A stretch of DNA of 64,000 nt, taken from the NCBI RefSeq assembly GCF_001866655.1, contig NZ_MLYR01000061.1, positions 1-64,000 of the forward strand. The letters run 5' to 3'. A program made the position numbers and the translations under genes. Of the stretch, positions 19,456 to 27,893 are shown piece by piece. Within the stretch, counting starts at the first letter, position 1; every line of letters starts with the position of its first letter. This stretch comes from Bacillus sp. MUM 116. GTDB lineage: Bacteria; Bacillota; Bacilli; Bacillales; Cytobacillaceae. Below the pieces are notes generated by a model. It searched no databases and was not told where the DNA came from. It saw nothing but the letters and a program-made list of their open reading frames with translations.

Positions 19456-20028
19456 ATGGCAGAGCATAAAATGTTAAATGAAATTTTGGATTATAATAAG
19501 CAATTTGTGGAAAATAAGGAATATGAAAAATATGAAACAACCAAATATCCTAAGAAGAAAATGGTAATTCTTACTTGTATGGACACTCGATTGTTGGAGT
19601 TGCTGCCAAAGGCATTGAATCTAAATAATGGAGATGTTAAACTGGTCAAAAATGCAGGAGCAATTGTTTCCCATCCTTTTGGAAGTATTATGCGCAGTAT
19701 TTTGATTGCAGTCTATCAATTACAGGCAGAGGAAGTAATGGTTATCGCTCATCATGATTGCGGCATGAGCGGATTAAAAGCCGATTCGGTAATTGAAAGC
19801 ATGAAAAAGCGGGGGATTTCGGAAGAAAGACTTGAAACGTTAAAATATGCCGGGGTTGACTTTGAAGAATGGCTTCATGGCTTTGACTATGTGGAAGAAA
19901 GTGTTGTTCACAGTGTGAATACGATAAAACATCATCCGTTAATGCCTGAAAGTGTGCCAGTCCATGGTCTTGTGATTGATCCGAAGACAGGAAAGCTTGA
20001 TTTGATTGTCGATGGATATGACGATTAA
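19456..20028 (+). CDS. ytiB: Beta-class carbonic anhydrase (YtiB-like)
   Basis: Interconverts CO2 and bicarbonate in the cytoplasm. The 190-aa product has all zinc ligands and the active-site dyad: C41, D43 and R45 in TCMDTR, H99 and C102 in HHDCG. An in-frame ATG at 19450 is closer to AAAGG, so the start may be 6 bases earlier. It lies about 2 kb from the DabAB bicarbonate-uptake operon, which encodes a ligand-less relative. The gene ends 4 nt inside convergent yidD. Confidence 0.93.
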   Translation: MAEHKMLNEILDYNKQFVENKEYEKYETTKYPKKKMVILTCMDTRLLELLPKALNLNNGDVKLVKNAGAIVSHPFGSIMRSILIAVYQLQAEEVMVIAHHDCGMSGLKADSVIESMKKRGISEERLETLKYAGVDFEEWLHGFDYVEESVVHSVNTIKHHPLMPESVPVHGLVIDPKTGKLDLIVDGYDD

Positions 20029-20264
20029 TTTCCATTATTCCTTTTCTTTTTTTCCGGAACAGGATCAAAGCCGCCTGGGTGAAAGGGATGACATTTTAAG
20101 ATACGTTTGATTGTCAGCAATCCCCCCTTTATCGCTCCAAAACGTTGAATGGCCTCTAAGCCATAATGGGAGCATGTTGGATAAAACCGACACGTTGGCG
20201 GTTTTAAAGGGGAAATCCCCACTTGGTAAAAACGAATCAGCCCAATAAACGCTTTTTTTAACAT
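20025..20264 (-). CDS. yidD: Membrane protein insertion efficiency factor YidD
   Basis: Small (79 aa) membrane-associated protein thought to assist YidC-dependent insertion. It has an N-terminal amphipathic/hydrophobic helix, then the family signature [15 protein letters not shown] and [21 protein letters not shown] lies 8 bases before the ATG at 20264, which is preferred over the upstream GTG at 20273. Known as ytjA in B. subtilis, where it is also next to ytiB and luxS. Confidence 0.95.
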   Translation of the reverse strand: MLKKAFIGLIRFYQVGISPLKPPTCRFYPTCSHYGLEAIQRFGAIKGGLLTIKRILKCHPFHPGGFDPVPEKKKRNNGN

Positions 20265-20402
20265 ATAGTTCACCTCCTAATCATCATGTACAACATACCA
20301 TATTTTTAAAATAACGTCTAAATAGTTAATTTAAACTAAGTAGATGAAAAAACTCGGAATTTATAGTATGATAGGAAACAGATATGTAAAGGAGTGATGG
20401 AA

Positions 20403-20873
20403 ATGCCTTCAGTTGAAAGCTTTGATTTAGACCATAATGCTGTTAAAGCTCCGTATGTCAGACACTGTGGTGTCCAAAAGGTGGGCAGCGACGGTGTTGT
20501 AAATAAATTTGATATCCGATTTTGCCAGCCAAATAAAGTGGCAATGAAACCAGATGCGATTCATTCTCTGGAGCACTTGCTGGCACATAATATTCGTGAG
20601 GCAGCTGAAAAGTATGATTTCAGTATTATTGATATCTCGCCAATGGGATGCCAAACTGGATATTACTTGGTTGTCAATGGTGAACCAACAGTTGAAGAAA
20701 TTATTGACCTTATTGAAGATACAATGAAAATTTGCCTTGAAGCAACAGAAGTTCCTGCTGCAACAGAAAGACAATGTGGTCAGGCTAAACTTCATAATTT
20801 AGAAGCCGCTAAAGAGTTAATGCGTGAATGGCTAAAAAATAACAAAGAAGAATTAAAGCAGGTTTTTGCATAA
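20403..20873 (+). CDS. luxS: S-ribosylhomocysteine lyase LuxS
   Basis: Cleaves S-ribosylhomocysteine to homocysteine and DPD, the precursor of autoinducer-2, in the activated methyl cycle. The 156-aa product has metal ligands H54 and H58 (HSLEH) and C125 (RQCG), catalytic E57 and C83 (MGCQTG). AAAGGAG before the ATG at 20403 and the family N-terminus MPSVESF fix the start. A strong terminator follows. Confidence 0.98.
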   Translation: MPSVESFDLDHNAVKAPYVRHCGVQKVGSDGVVNKFDIRFCQPNKVAMKPDAIHSLEHLLAHNIREAAEKYDFSIIDISPMGCQTGYYLVVNGEPTVEEIIDLIEDTMKICLEATEVPAATERQCGQAKLHNLEAAKELMREWLKNNKEELKQVFA

Positions 20874-20876
20874 CAT

Positions 20877-20912
20877 AAAAAAATTCCTATTCACTTGAAT
20901 AGGAATTTTTTT
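20877..20912. terminator. Terminator downstream of luxS
   Basis: Stem aaaaattcctattca / tgaataggaattttt with a T run. It is symmetric enough to serve the convergent ytzI-like gene as well. Confidence 0.92.
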
Positions 20913-21081
20913 ATGGTTTTTTTTGCTCTGCGTTTTCCTTGTTTTCTTTCTCTATATAAGGATTATCATCTAATGAATCGACTGTATGTTTATAAGAATA
21001 GGCTTTTGATGTGGTAAGGACAGCAAGCAGCAAAACGACAATTACAATTACAATACATACTACGAAAACCGTGTACATCAT
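20911..21081 (-). CDS. ytzI: YtzI-like small membrane protein
   Basis: A 56-aa protein with one N-terminal transmembrane helix (about residues 3-24) and a short charged cytoplasmic tail (AYSYKHTVDSLDDNPY, then acidic and Lys-rich). It resembles Bacillus YtzI, of unknown function, and lies beside luxS as there. AAAGGGGG precedes the paired ATGs at 21081. Name assigned from memory of the family. Confidence 0.7.
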   Translation of the reverse strand: MMYTVFVVCIVIVIVVLLLAVLTTSKAYSYKHTVDSLDDNPYIEKENKENAEQKKP

Positions 21082-21130
21082 AATCCCCCTTTCATCCCTA
21101 TTGTAGCATTGCAGCAACCTTTCTGAGTAT

Positions 21131-21162
21131 AAAAAAAGGAAATTGCCTTAAAGCAATTTCTC
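21131..21162 (-). terminator. Terminator downstream of the small minus-strand gene at 21181-21438
   Basis: On the minus strand, the stem gaaattgc / gcaatttc is followed by a run of seven T. Confidence 0.85.
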
Positions 21163-21180
21163 TTATTGTAATATGTAAAT

Positions 21181-21438
21181 TTAATGGATATTACGAGGGG
21201 AAAAAGTATGTGTTCGGTGCTGGCCATATTCTTCTTGAGCAAATTTTCCCTTTAAACTCTCGATTAGATATAATCCCATTAAATCGTAAAGCTCCTGTTT
21301 ATCCATATCCTGGATTAAAGCAAGCAAATCTTCATGGGACATTTCTTCAAGAAATGCAAACGCAAGCATATCGATATCTTCTTCATCACCAGTTAATTTA
21401 TTCCGGTACATTTCATATAGTTCATCAACTAATTTCAA
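21181..21438 (-). CDS. Conserved hypothetical small protein (possibly DUF6154 family)
   Basis: An 85-aa acidic, helical protein beginning KLVDELYEMYRNKLTGDEED. It has no transmembrane segment and no catalytic motif I recognise. The frame opens at 21453, but the TTG at 21438, preceded by TTGGAGGTGAAC, is the likely start. It resembles small conserved Bacillaceae proteins of unknown function; the family name is uncertain. Confidence 0.7.
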   Translation of the reverse strand: MKLVDELYEMYRNKLTGDEEDIDMLAFAFLEEMSHEDLLALIQDMDKQELYDLMGLYLIESLKGKFAQEEYGQHRTHTFSPRNIH

Positions 21439-21612
21439 TCCGTTCACCTCCAATGAGAAAAAATTTTACTTATTCACTATTTTACCCCTTTTTACCATTT
21501 AAAAATCTTTTTGCTTAATTTTATGATAATTAAACAGCATTCATTTGTAAAACCAAAAATAAAAAAAGAAAAAATTTTTCTTGGTGGAAAGTAATCATTT
21601 GGTTAATTGGAG

Positions 21613-21642
21613 AAAAGGGTAGTTGTTTACTACCCTTTTATT
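21613..21642 (-). terminator. Terminator of the dabB-dabA-mpsC operon
   Basis: Stem aaaagggtagt / actaccctttt just downstream of the last minus-strand gene of the operon. Confidence 0.88.
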
Positions 21643-21657
21643 GGAAGTGATTGGTTT

Positions 21658-22143
21658 TTAAAAAAAAGCAAGTTCTGTCTTATCAATGAATAGTTCTCTA
21701 ACTTTTACATGGTCAGGAATCAGCGGATGGTTTCTAATGACGTTGACACAGGTTTGTACATGGTTTTTTAATGTACCGCTGCCCTCAAGCCATTCCTTTA
21801 TATTCCTTTCTGGAAACTCAGGCTTGCAATGTTTAAAAAGATAATCAAATGTTTGAATTTTGTCCTGTAATTTTTTATCTTCGGATATCTTTTTAAAGAT
21901 TGCCTCAATATTTTTTTTGTTTTCTTCTTCAGTAGCCGTCACAAAGATTTCTTCAACATTTTCTTTGTAAACAGCAAGAATGATGTCTCTCATTGTATCA
22001 CTGAAAGGAGAAGTAATGGGTAAATAACTTTGCAAAACTAAGGTGTTTTCAGGATTCATTTGGGAATTCTCTTTCATGATTCGTTCCATTTGATGGTCCT
22101 TTGCAATCACAAAAAGCAACTTTTTCTTTTTATCCATAGCCAT
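21658..22143 (-). CDS. Carbonic-anhydrase-like protein lacking zinc ligands (YbcF-like)
   Basis: This 161-aa protein aligns with YtiB (19456-20028) along its length: SPFSDTMRDIILAVY versus [15 protein letters not shown], and IRNHPLIPDHVKV versus [13 protein letters not shown]. The catalytic residues are gone. The zinc motif TCMDTR reads IAKDHQ, so Cys and Arg are lost, and HHDCG is replaced by TATEEE, so His and Cys are lost. It should not bind zinc in the normal way. Start at ATG 22143 follows AGAGGTGA. It is last in the operon dabB-dabA-mpsC, so a structural or regulatory role in bicarbonate uptake is inferred. B. subtilis has a similar ybc cluster. Confidence 0.85.
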   Translation of the reverse strand: MAMDKKKKLLFVIAKDHQMERIMKENSQMNPENTLVLQSYLPITSPFSDTMRDIILAVYKENVEEIFVTATEEENKKNIEAIFKKISEDKKLQDKIQTFDYLFKHCKPEFPERNIKEWLEGSGTLKNHVQTCVNVIRNHPLIPDHVKVRELFIDKTELAFF

Positions 22144-22167
22144 TTCTTTCACCTCTAATTCCTTTTA

Positions 22168-22533
22168 TTAAGATAATTTGGTCTCTAAATTACTCGAAAG
22201 TTTAAAAACCATGACCCGTTCTCCGGTGCGTGTACTGATATCGGTGTAAAAACTAACAACTTCCTCACCTGTTATCGTGAAAATAATCTCCTTTAATTCT
22301 TCTATACCCGTTTCAACTAAACTGTTTCGGGTCTTTTTAACTGATAATAGCCCCTCTTTATCCTGACATAGCGAATATTCTGCGGGGGATAATATACCAT
22401 GTAATAGTACGATAATCATATCTCGTAAGATATCTGATTTAACGGATACAGAGCCGCGTCCAAGATAATTTTTCTCCCAATGAGTTAAAGCTTTACTTAT
22501 TTCGGCTTCAAAAGCTCCTTTTGACTTATCCAT
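22168..22533 (-). CDS. mpsC: MpsC-type DUF2294 protein
   Basis: A 121-aa soluble protein of the DUF2294 family (MpsC of the staphylococcal MpsABC system): GRGSVSVKSDILRDMIIVLLHGILSPAEYSL, then TGIEELKEIIFTITGEEVVSFYTDIS. Its biochemical role is unknown. It follows dabA by about 200 bp, a gap occupied by an R2 repeat, and precedes the carbonic-anhydrase-like gene by 24 bp. The ribosome binding site is weak (GAAGGAAA). Confidence 0.88.
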   Translation of the reverse strand: MDKSKGAFEAEISKALTHWEKNYLGRGSVSVKSDILRDMIIVLLHGILSPAEYSLCQDKEGLLSVKKTRNSLVETGIEELKEIIFTITGEEVVSFYTDISTRTGERVMVFKLSSNLETKLS

Positions 22534-22633
22534 AATGATTTCTTTTCCTTCTCTCTAAAAAAATTACATGTATAGACGAACGAATATTTGGATGTTTTTT
22601 CTAAAAATAAAGAAAGTAAAAATTTTCGTCTTT

Positions 22634-22716
22634 GAGAATTGTCCAGCGCAAGCATCCTAGCCTTTCGATTGTCTTATGCTATGCCTGAGGCTAACCAAGG
22701 CGCTTATGCTTTTCTG
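22634..22716 (+). repeat. Dispersed hairpin repeat R2, copy 2 (short form), inside the dab operon
   Basis: Begins GAGAATTGTCCAGCGCAAGC and ends GGCGCTTATGCTTTTC; the ends are complementary (agcgcaagc / gcttatgct). It lies in the dabA-mpsC gap, so the operon mRNA must contain it as a stem-loop. Confidence 0.7.
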
Positions 22717-22729
22717 AATGGGAGAATGG

Positions 22730-25348
22730 CTAGGACCAACTTTCCCAATTTCCTTCCGGATCAATAGACGCTAGTCGTAACCATCCATTTTGAACTTTTT
22801 GACGGAAATCCTGATTTTGGTTGAGTATCCTTTTCACATAGTCCCTTGGTGATTGGATGACTACCAACAGCCTTAATGGAGCGTGATATACCTCCTTATC
22901 GGATTGCATCACAGACTGCCAAGGAAGTCCAAATAATAGGTCGCTGGCATTCCCTTGCATGACTCCAATACCGGCTGTTACCGTTTGGGTAGCTTTATTA
23001 CCGCTGCCATAATAGTGGGGAGCAACAGTAGATGCATAATACTGTAAGTTAATCCATTGGGATACTGTTCCCGGGCCACTAATAATTGCGGCAAGCAAAT
23101 CACTATTTTTATCATCATGCCAATTATAATTATGCAGAAACACTCTTCCATTCAGATCGCAATCCCGGGTAAGGTTTCGTTCACCTATAATAAAGGCGGC
23201 ATTACGTGCCAATCCCCATTCTGGACGTACTTCACTCCAATCTTCTGCAAATCGCTCAGCTTCTGCCTTCGGATCTTTATAATTAAAGTTGATATTTGGT
23301 AATTGTGGTATACGTTCAGCATTTGCTTTTTGACTAACTTTTACTAGTATCGTTTCGATTTGATCAAAAGCTTCCCTAGCTGTTTCGGTAAGGTCGGGAA
23401 CATAAAGCCATTTAAGTTCATCAACGGTCGTGATATGTTCGGCCGCCGCAAAAACAGTTTCTTCCGGTATCAAAATTCCTTCCAACGCGAGAGATTGGCG
23501 AACCTTTGGAAGATTGCACAAGGCTGCGAGGACCCGGGCATTGAATCCGCTTGATGTACCGCCACATGCCCCACAATCTAACGAGGAGGAATATGGATTA
23601 TTTGTGCTGTGGCTGCCATGACCGCAAATGACCACTAATGGAGCGAAATGCTTCGTAAGCCCCATCATTTTCAACGCTTGGCGTACATAGTATACTTTTT
23701 CGGTATCACTAAATCCAACAGGCAGCGCACAATCCAAAGTATGTTCATGGTCTAATGAGAGCTTAGTCGAAGGTTTGCGCAGCCATGTTTTTTTGATTTT
23801 GTGAAAAGCAGATCCTGCTCTTCGTGGAATAAAGCTCCTTGCCAATGTTTGCAGACCGAGCCAGGGACCACTGATTTCCGGCAGAATCAGGCTGGAAGGC
23901 AAGTTATGTTTCATTGTCTTAAAAGTGGTGCTAAGTGATTTGGCAGCATGATCCCGTTGTTGATATTGCTCAAACTCCAACTCAGATGAAGTTTCTTTTA
24001 CTTTCATTTGCGGTTTGAACATAACGGGTAAAGAATCATGGCTGTGTTGACTGCCAAGCTTAGTTGTTTCAATGGGCAATCCGAAAAAACCAGCTGCTCC
24101 AAATGTTTCAAAAGGACCCTCTTGTTCAAGTTTCCGGCGAAAAGGTTCTGAACGAACATCAATGCAAAAAACAACTTGAGCCATTACGGGATTTTCTTTT
24201 TTTCCTGAAGCCAGTTGTTTTGATGTGATCATCTTCATTATTTGATCTTCGTATGTTTTTTCCCATGCTTCTAACCATAGGCGCTGACGGACAGCCTGAT
24301 CAAAACGATAGGCAAGTGTCAAATGTGCTTTTAGTTCCGTTGCAGACAACTGGGATAATAAGCTAATGGGCATGTCACCCCATTGAACCCAAGCCGCGAC
24401 CAACGGTTCTAAGAAGTCTTTATCTTCTATTTTTTGCTCGGGCAATGGGAGATAGGGTTTCATCAATGCAGATTCCATCGAAACCCGAACAGCTAAATAT
24501 TCCTGAAGCAGGGAATCCTCCTGGGATGATTGCTGGGAGCGCCACAGCATCATGCCCGCCCAGCCTGGAAGGGCAAGTAAATGGGCTTCAAGATATTCCT
24601 GGACCTCTGAAAACGGGATTTCCAGTTCTAGCAATGCCTTCATTAAAGCATCTTCAGCTTTTTCAGGTCCGTCATTTAGCTGCTTACGTACGGTCGATTT
24701 TAAGGCTGGATCAAACTTAATCAGTCTCTGCCACGCCTGATAGAAACCATCTTCACGACTCGGCATGGACCAGACAGCTTGGGATTCATCCAGAAACAAT
24801 TTGCACCATTTAATCATGTGACGATTGAGATCCTTCGCTATCGTATTATTACTCTGCTGCACCAGTCGCTGACTGAATGTTTTAACAGCTCGCTTTCCGT
24901 TAATTTGGTACCTTAAATGACTTGCTTTTTTTACTAATTTTTTTAATTCGGGCCCTTCCAAGGCTTTAGAAGGTGATGGTTCCATCGAAAGGGCAGTACG
25001 GCAGAAACGTTCCGCAACATCATGAGGAATGCCTAAAGTTTGTGAGTCCAGCCATTGTTGCAGCAAGATATCCAGAAATTCGTGACGAATTTCACCCCGA
25101 TCACGTGCAGATTGCAGGATAGAATTATTAGGATATATATCTACATCCATTACATCTTTTAATCGACGTGCGACTTCTTCAAATGGCTGCTGTTCCAATC
25201 CCATCCAAGGATTTCGTGCCGCAAATGTGGTTATAGGCCCGAGGGGTGCTATAACCTCACTTGCTGCCTTTACTAAATCGTTAAGATTTTGGGAATATAA
25301 TTCATTTTCCAAACTGTATGATTTAGCCAATGTTAATGTAGTACTCAC
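22730..25348 (-). CDS. dabA: DabA/MpsB, DUF2309 inorganic carbon transporter subunit
   Basis: Large (872 aa) cytoplasmic subunit of the DAB/MpsAB inorganic-carbon accumulation system. It carries a beta-carbonic-anhydrase-like zinc site; with DabB it is thought to convert CO2 to bicarbonate vectorially. The predicted site is intact: C395 and D397 in VFCIDVRSEPF, H577 in CGHGSH and C592 in DCGACGG, with the 15-residue His-Cys spacing of characterised DabA. Start is GTG 25348 behind AAGGAGG, overlapping the dabB stop by 4 nt (GTGA). This family is annotated UPF0753 or YbcC in older records. Confidence 0.95.
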   Translation of the reverse strand: MSTTLTLAKSYSLENELYSQNLNDLVKAASEVIAPLGPITTFAARNPWMGLEQQPFEEVARRLKDVMDVDIYPNNSILQSARDRGEIRHEFLDILLQQWLDSQTLGIPHDVAERFCRTALSMEPSPSKALEGPELKKLVKKASHLRYQINGKRAVKTFSQRLVQQSNNTIAKDLNRHMIKWCKLFLDESQAVWSMPSREDGFYQAWQRLIKFDPALKSTVRKQLNDGPEKAEDALMKALLELEIPFSEVQEYLEAHLLALPGWAGMMLWRSQQSSQEDSLLQEYLAVRVSMESALMKPYLPLPEQKIEDKDFLEPLVAAWVQWGDMPISLLSQLSATELKAHLTLAYRFDQAVRQRLWLEAWEKTYEDQIMKMITSKQLASGKKENPVMAQVVFCIDVRSEPFRRKLEQEGPFETFGAAGFFGLPIETTKLGSQHSHDSLPVMFKPQMKVKETSSELEFEQYQQRDHAAKSLSTTFKTMKHNLPSSLILPEISGPWLGLQTLARSFIPRRAGSAFHKIKKTWLRKPSTKLSLDHEHTLDCALPVGFSDTEKVYYVRQALKMMGLTKHFAPLVVICGHGSHSTNNPYSSSLDCGACGGTSSGFNARVLAALCNLPKVRQSLALEGILIPEETVFAAAEHITTVDELKWLYVPDLTETAREAFDQIETILVKVSQKANAERIPQLPNINFNYKDPKAEAERFAEDWSEVRPEWGLARNAAFIIGERNLTRDCDLNGRVFLHNYNWHDDKNSDLLAAIISGPGTVSQWINLQYYASTVAPHYYGSGNKATQTVTAGIGVMQGNASDLLFGLPWQSVMQSDKEVYHAPLRLLVVIQSPRDYVKRILNQNQDFRQKVQNGWLRLASIDPEGNWESWS

Positions 25349-26880
25349 CGTACATTCCCTCCTTGTGACAGTAATCGTGTAAGATACTTAGGATGACTTT
25401 CAAAGAAATTATTTTTCGGTTCACTTAAACGTAAGAGCCATAAATAAATGACAGTAAAGAAAGTGGATGAACGATACCGATTGAATAAAAGGCCAAGAGC
25501 ACTGCCGGCAAGCAGGATAAACAGAAGAATAATGGTTGCCGGTGCTGGAGATTCTTTTCCAATCTGCACAGTTTTATCTAACATGTGATAAAAGGCGGTA
25601 TGTACCAGGTTGAATACAATGCCCGCTCCTGCAAATAGAATCAATCCTGCTATACGCCCAAGACTGCCGTTTCCATTCGCCACAAGCTGTCTCCAGGCAA
25701 GTAACACTGACCATCCTAAAATAAGGGCGCTGATTAATTGATATCCGTCTTTAGGAGAAGTCAGCCAAAATCCACCTCCCATTAGAAGAGCCACAATGGC
25801 TCCAATGATAGTCCAAATCAAAGACGAAGGCTGGGGAGTCCGGATTGTGGATTTATGGTGATGAACGGCAGAACCTGCCTGCAAGAAAAGAGTAGCTTTG
25901 AATAGGCCGTGTAACATCGCATGAATGATCGCTGCCCAATAGGCGCCCAAAGCACATTGAATGAGCATAAAGCCCATCTGTGCTATCGTGGAACCTACCA
26001 GCTGTCGTTTATAGTCAACCTGAATAAGCATAATACCTGTTCCCATTAAAACTGAAAAACTAGATAATATAAGCAGCACAACCTGCGCAGCATCCCCGCT
26101 GAATATTGGCGCGAAACGAGTTAACAAAATTCCACCGGCATTTACGATACCTGCATGCATAACAGCAGAAATAGGCGTTGGCGAAATAGCTGAGTCCAAT
26201 AGCCAGCGTTGGAAAGGCCATTGTGCCGCCGGAATAACAACAGCTGCAATTAACAGCAGGTTAATACAGGTTTTTTCCCATGAATCAAGTTCCTTCAGAC
26301 TATTCGTTGATAGAACTTGCGACAATTCCCAATGACCAGTCTCATGTGTGATCCAAATGACGGCTGTTAAAAGAATTATCCAACTAAATGCAAACAAACG
26401 GCCGGACACTACGGAAGTATTCCTTGCTACCTGCCATTCCTTTTTTAAACCTATGAGGATGGTTAATCCGAGAAGCGTCACTCCCCAGAAAAGTAACAGC
26501 AAACGAAGGTCATTACTAAGCCAGGCAAGAGAATCGGCAATAGTAGTAATAGTTAGTAAGGCAAAATATTTCCTATAGGAATGTTCACCAAGTAAATAAT
26601 GAACAGAATAACGCTGCACAATAAAACTAATGGTAAGTACAAATAGGGCAAGCAGCCATGATAAAGCATCTAAATGCCAAGGGCCGAAATTTACACTACC
26701 ATTATGAAAAATAAGGGCTGTCAAAGCGGCAAGTAGTGGCAGTGTGAGAATCGCGGTATGAATACGAACAAAATTCAAGGGAACTTTAGGAATTAATAGG
26801 AATAAGCCGCTTAACAAAGAAACAGAAAGCAATATTAAAAAAATAGTTGGGAGTAAATTAGGGCTTTGGAAAACTAGCAT
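25345..26880 (-). CDS. dabB: DabB/MpsA, NuoL-like membrane subunit
   Basis: A 511-aa multi-helix membrane protein of the NADH dehydrogenase subunit 5 (NuoL/MrpA) family. It partners DabA in cation-driven inorganic carbon uptake. The proton/cation-transporter block is visible (SAVMHAGIVNAGGILLTRF and the DYKRQLVGSTIAQMGFM segment). The frame runs up to 26937, but the ATG at 26880, with GGAGGG 7 bases upstream, gives the natural N-terminus. There are no other complex I genes nearby, as expected for dabB. First gene of a four-gene operon behind a long leader. Confidence 0.94.
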   Translation of the reverse strand: MLVFQSPNLLPTIFLILLSVSLLSGLFLLIPKVPLNFVRIHTAILTLPLLAALTALIFHNGSVNFGPWHLDALSWLLALFVLTISFIVQRYSVHYLLGEHSYRKYFALLTITTIADSLAWLSNDLRLLLLFWGVTLLGLTILIGLKKEWQVARNTSVVSGRLFAFSWIILLTAVIWITHETGHWELSQVLSTNSLKELDSWEKTCINLLLIAAVVIPAAQWPFQRWLLDSAISPTPISAVMHAGIVNAGGILLTRFAPIFSGDAAQVVLLILSSFSVLMGTGIMLIQVDYKRQLVGSTIAQMGFMLIQCALGAYWAAIIHAMLHGLFKATLFLQAGSAVHHHKSTIRTPQPSSLIWTIIGAIVALLMGGGFWLTSPKDGYQLISALILGWSVLLAWRQLVANGNGSLGRIAGLILFAGAGIVFNLVHTAFYHMLDKTVQIGKESPAPATIILLFILLAGSALGLLFNRYRSSTFFTVIYLWLLRLSEPKNNFFESHPKYLTRLLSQGGNVR

Positions 26881-26984
26881 TTGGCTGCCCTCCATGGCAT
26901 TGAATCGATAGAAGCAGCCAAAATTCCGAGAATACAATTCTTAACCATTTGCATCATTTTCCTTTCTACATAGCATTTTTAAAA

Positions 26985-27056
26985 CAAAAAAACCGACAAT
27001 TTTTCAATTTAATGGTTTTGCAATCCAACCATTAAAGTCTGAAAATTGTCGGTTTA
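26985..27056 (-). terminator. Intrinsic terminator in the dabB leader (candidate attenuator)
   Basis: Minus strand: an outer stem AAACCGACAATTTT / AAAATTGTCGGTTT encloses a second stem AATGGTT / AACCATT, and a run of seven T then GTTTT follows. No minus-strand gene lies upstream, so it can only end the dab leader transcript, about 105 nt before the dabB start. Confidence 0.75.
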
Positions 27057-27260
27057 CTTTTAACTAGCCCAATACAGGCTTTTTATTAGTCTACCTAATT
27101 TATATAGTTTCTCTTCCATCCCATAAGGAATAAGATTCCGAGTCAACTTATTCTGATACTAATTTATATTTTTCCTTTTTCATATAGCCAATAAAAGTGT
27201 ATTAACCGAATGCTAAAGGAAAATTTAATATAATAATAGAATAAGCTTTATATGGTATCG

Positions 27261-27289
27261 ATAATACTATTAATTCAACATTCTGTCAA
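27261..27289 (-). promoter_or_regulatory. Putative sigma-A promoter of the dab operon
   Basis: On the minus strand, TTGACA (27289-27284), a 17-bp spacer and TATTAT (27266-27261). Transcription would start near 27254. Confidence 0.7.
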
Positions 27290-27474
27290 GATGAAAAAGG
27301 TAATGCAAGTCAACTGTTTTTTAATTAGTAATTTTTGGTGAACATTTTAAAAACATAAATCAAAATTTAAAAAAGAATAAAATTTATCTCTTTGTGGAAA
27401 ATGATAATTAGTGGGAAGAAAATCGGGCACCTCTGAAACGGTAGGGGCATAGCCTGAACAAAGGGGCTGAAAGC

Positions 27475-27798
27475 ATGGATGATCAAAAGAAAACCTATTA
27501 TATAGATGTTGGTACAGGACACATTACTCAAAGTGCCAGAAGCTCCACATGGAGCTATAAAATTCAAGCAAGCGATAAAGAAATTTCCGAGTTGCGTAAA
27601 TTATTTGATCAAAACTATTCAACCGAATGGGATACATTTATTCGAGCCCATATTCCTTATGTTGAATATCACCTTGATCGTGAAAATGACCAGTATGACA
27701 GCATGATTCAACAAGTGTATGGGATGATTTATAAGCTTGGAGATGAAGAAACAAAGAATCATATTGAAAATATGAATATTTTACCTAAAGATGAATAA
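27475..27798 (+). CDS. Conserved hypothetical Bacillaceae protein
   Basis: A 107-aa acidic soluble protein beginning DDQKKTYYIDVGTGHI and containing FIRAHIPYVEYHLDRENDQYD. I recognise it only as a small conserved Bacillus-type protein (sometimes labelled hydrolase without evidence); no catalytic motif is evident. AAAGGGG precedes the ATG at 27475. It is followed by a terminator and then ytkD. Confidence 0.7.
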   Translation: MDDQKKTYYIDVGTGHITQSARSSTWSYKIQASDKEISELRKLFDQNYSTEWDTFIRAHIPYVEYHLDRENDQYDSMIQQVYGMIYKLGDEETKNHIENMNILPKDE

Positions 27799-27806
27799 CT
27801 AAAAGG

Positions 27807-27839
27807 AAATCCTTATCCGCAAAAAGATAAGGATTTTTT
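27807..27839 (+). terminator. Terminator between the 27475-27798 gene and ytkD
   Basis: Stem aaatccttatc / gataaggattt followed by T residues. Confidence 0.88.
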
Positions 27840-27893
27840 GTTTCTTGAGAATTGATTATAATGAAAGAATCAATGGATATAGGCGGTAATGAA

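Larger units (their letters stand above)
26881..27474 (-). other. Long leader / divergent region upstream of dabB
   Basis: This 594-bp gap contains a good minus-strand promoter (27261-27289), about 370 nt of untranslated leader and an intrinsic terminator (26985-27056) ahead of dabB. On the plus side it should hold the promoter of the gene at 27475. A 19-codon minus-strand frame (27060-27119) ends at the base of the terminator; it has no good ribosome binding site. No known riboswitch class is recognisable. Confidence 0.6.

Noticed and set aside
23057-24740. Plus-strand frames of 60-91 codons inside dabA
   Set aside because: They are antisense shadows of a conserved 872-codon gene.
26985-27056. 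T-box, S-box or glycine riboswitch in the dab leader
   Set aside because: None of the conserved core sequences (GGGTGGTACCGCG, GAGGGACAGGCCCG or the glycine aptamer blocks) is present. Only the terminator is supported.
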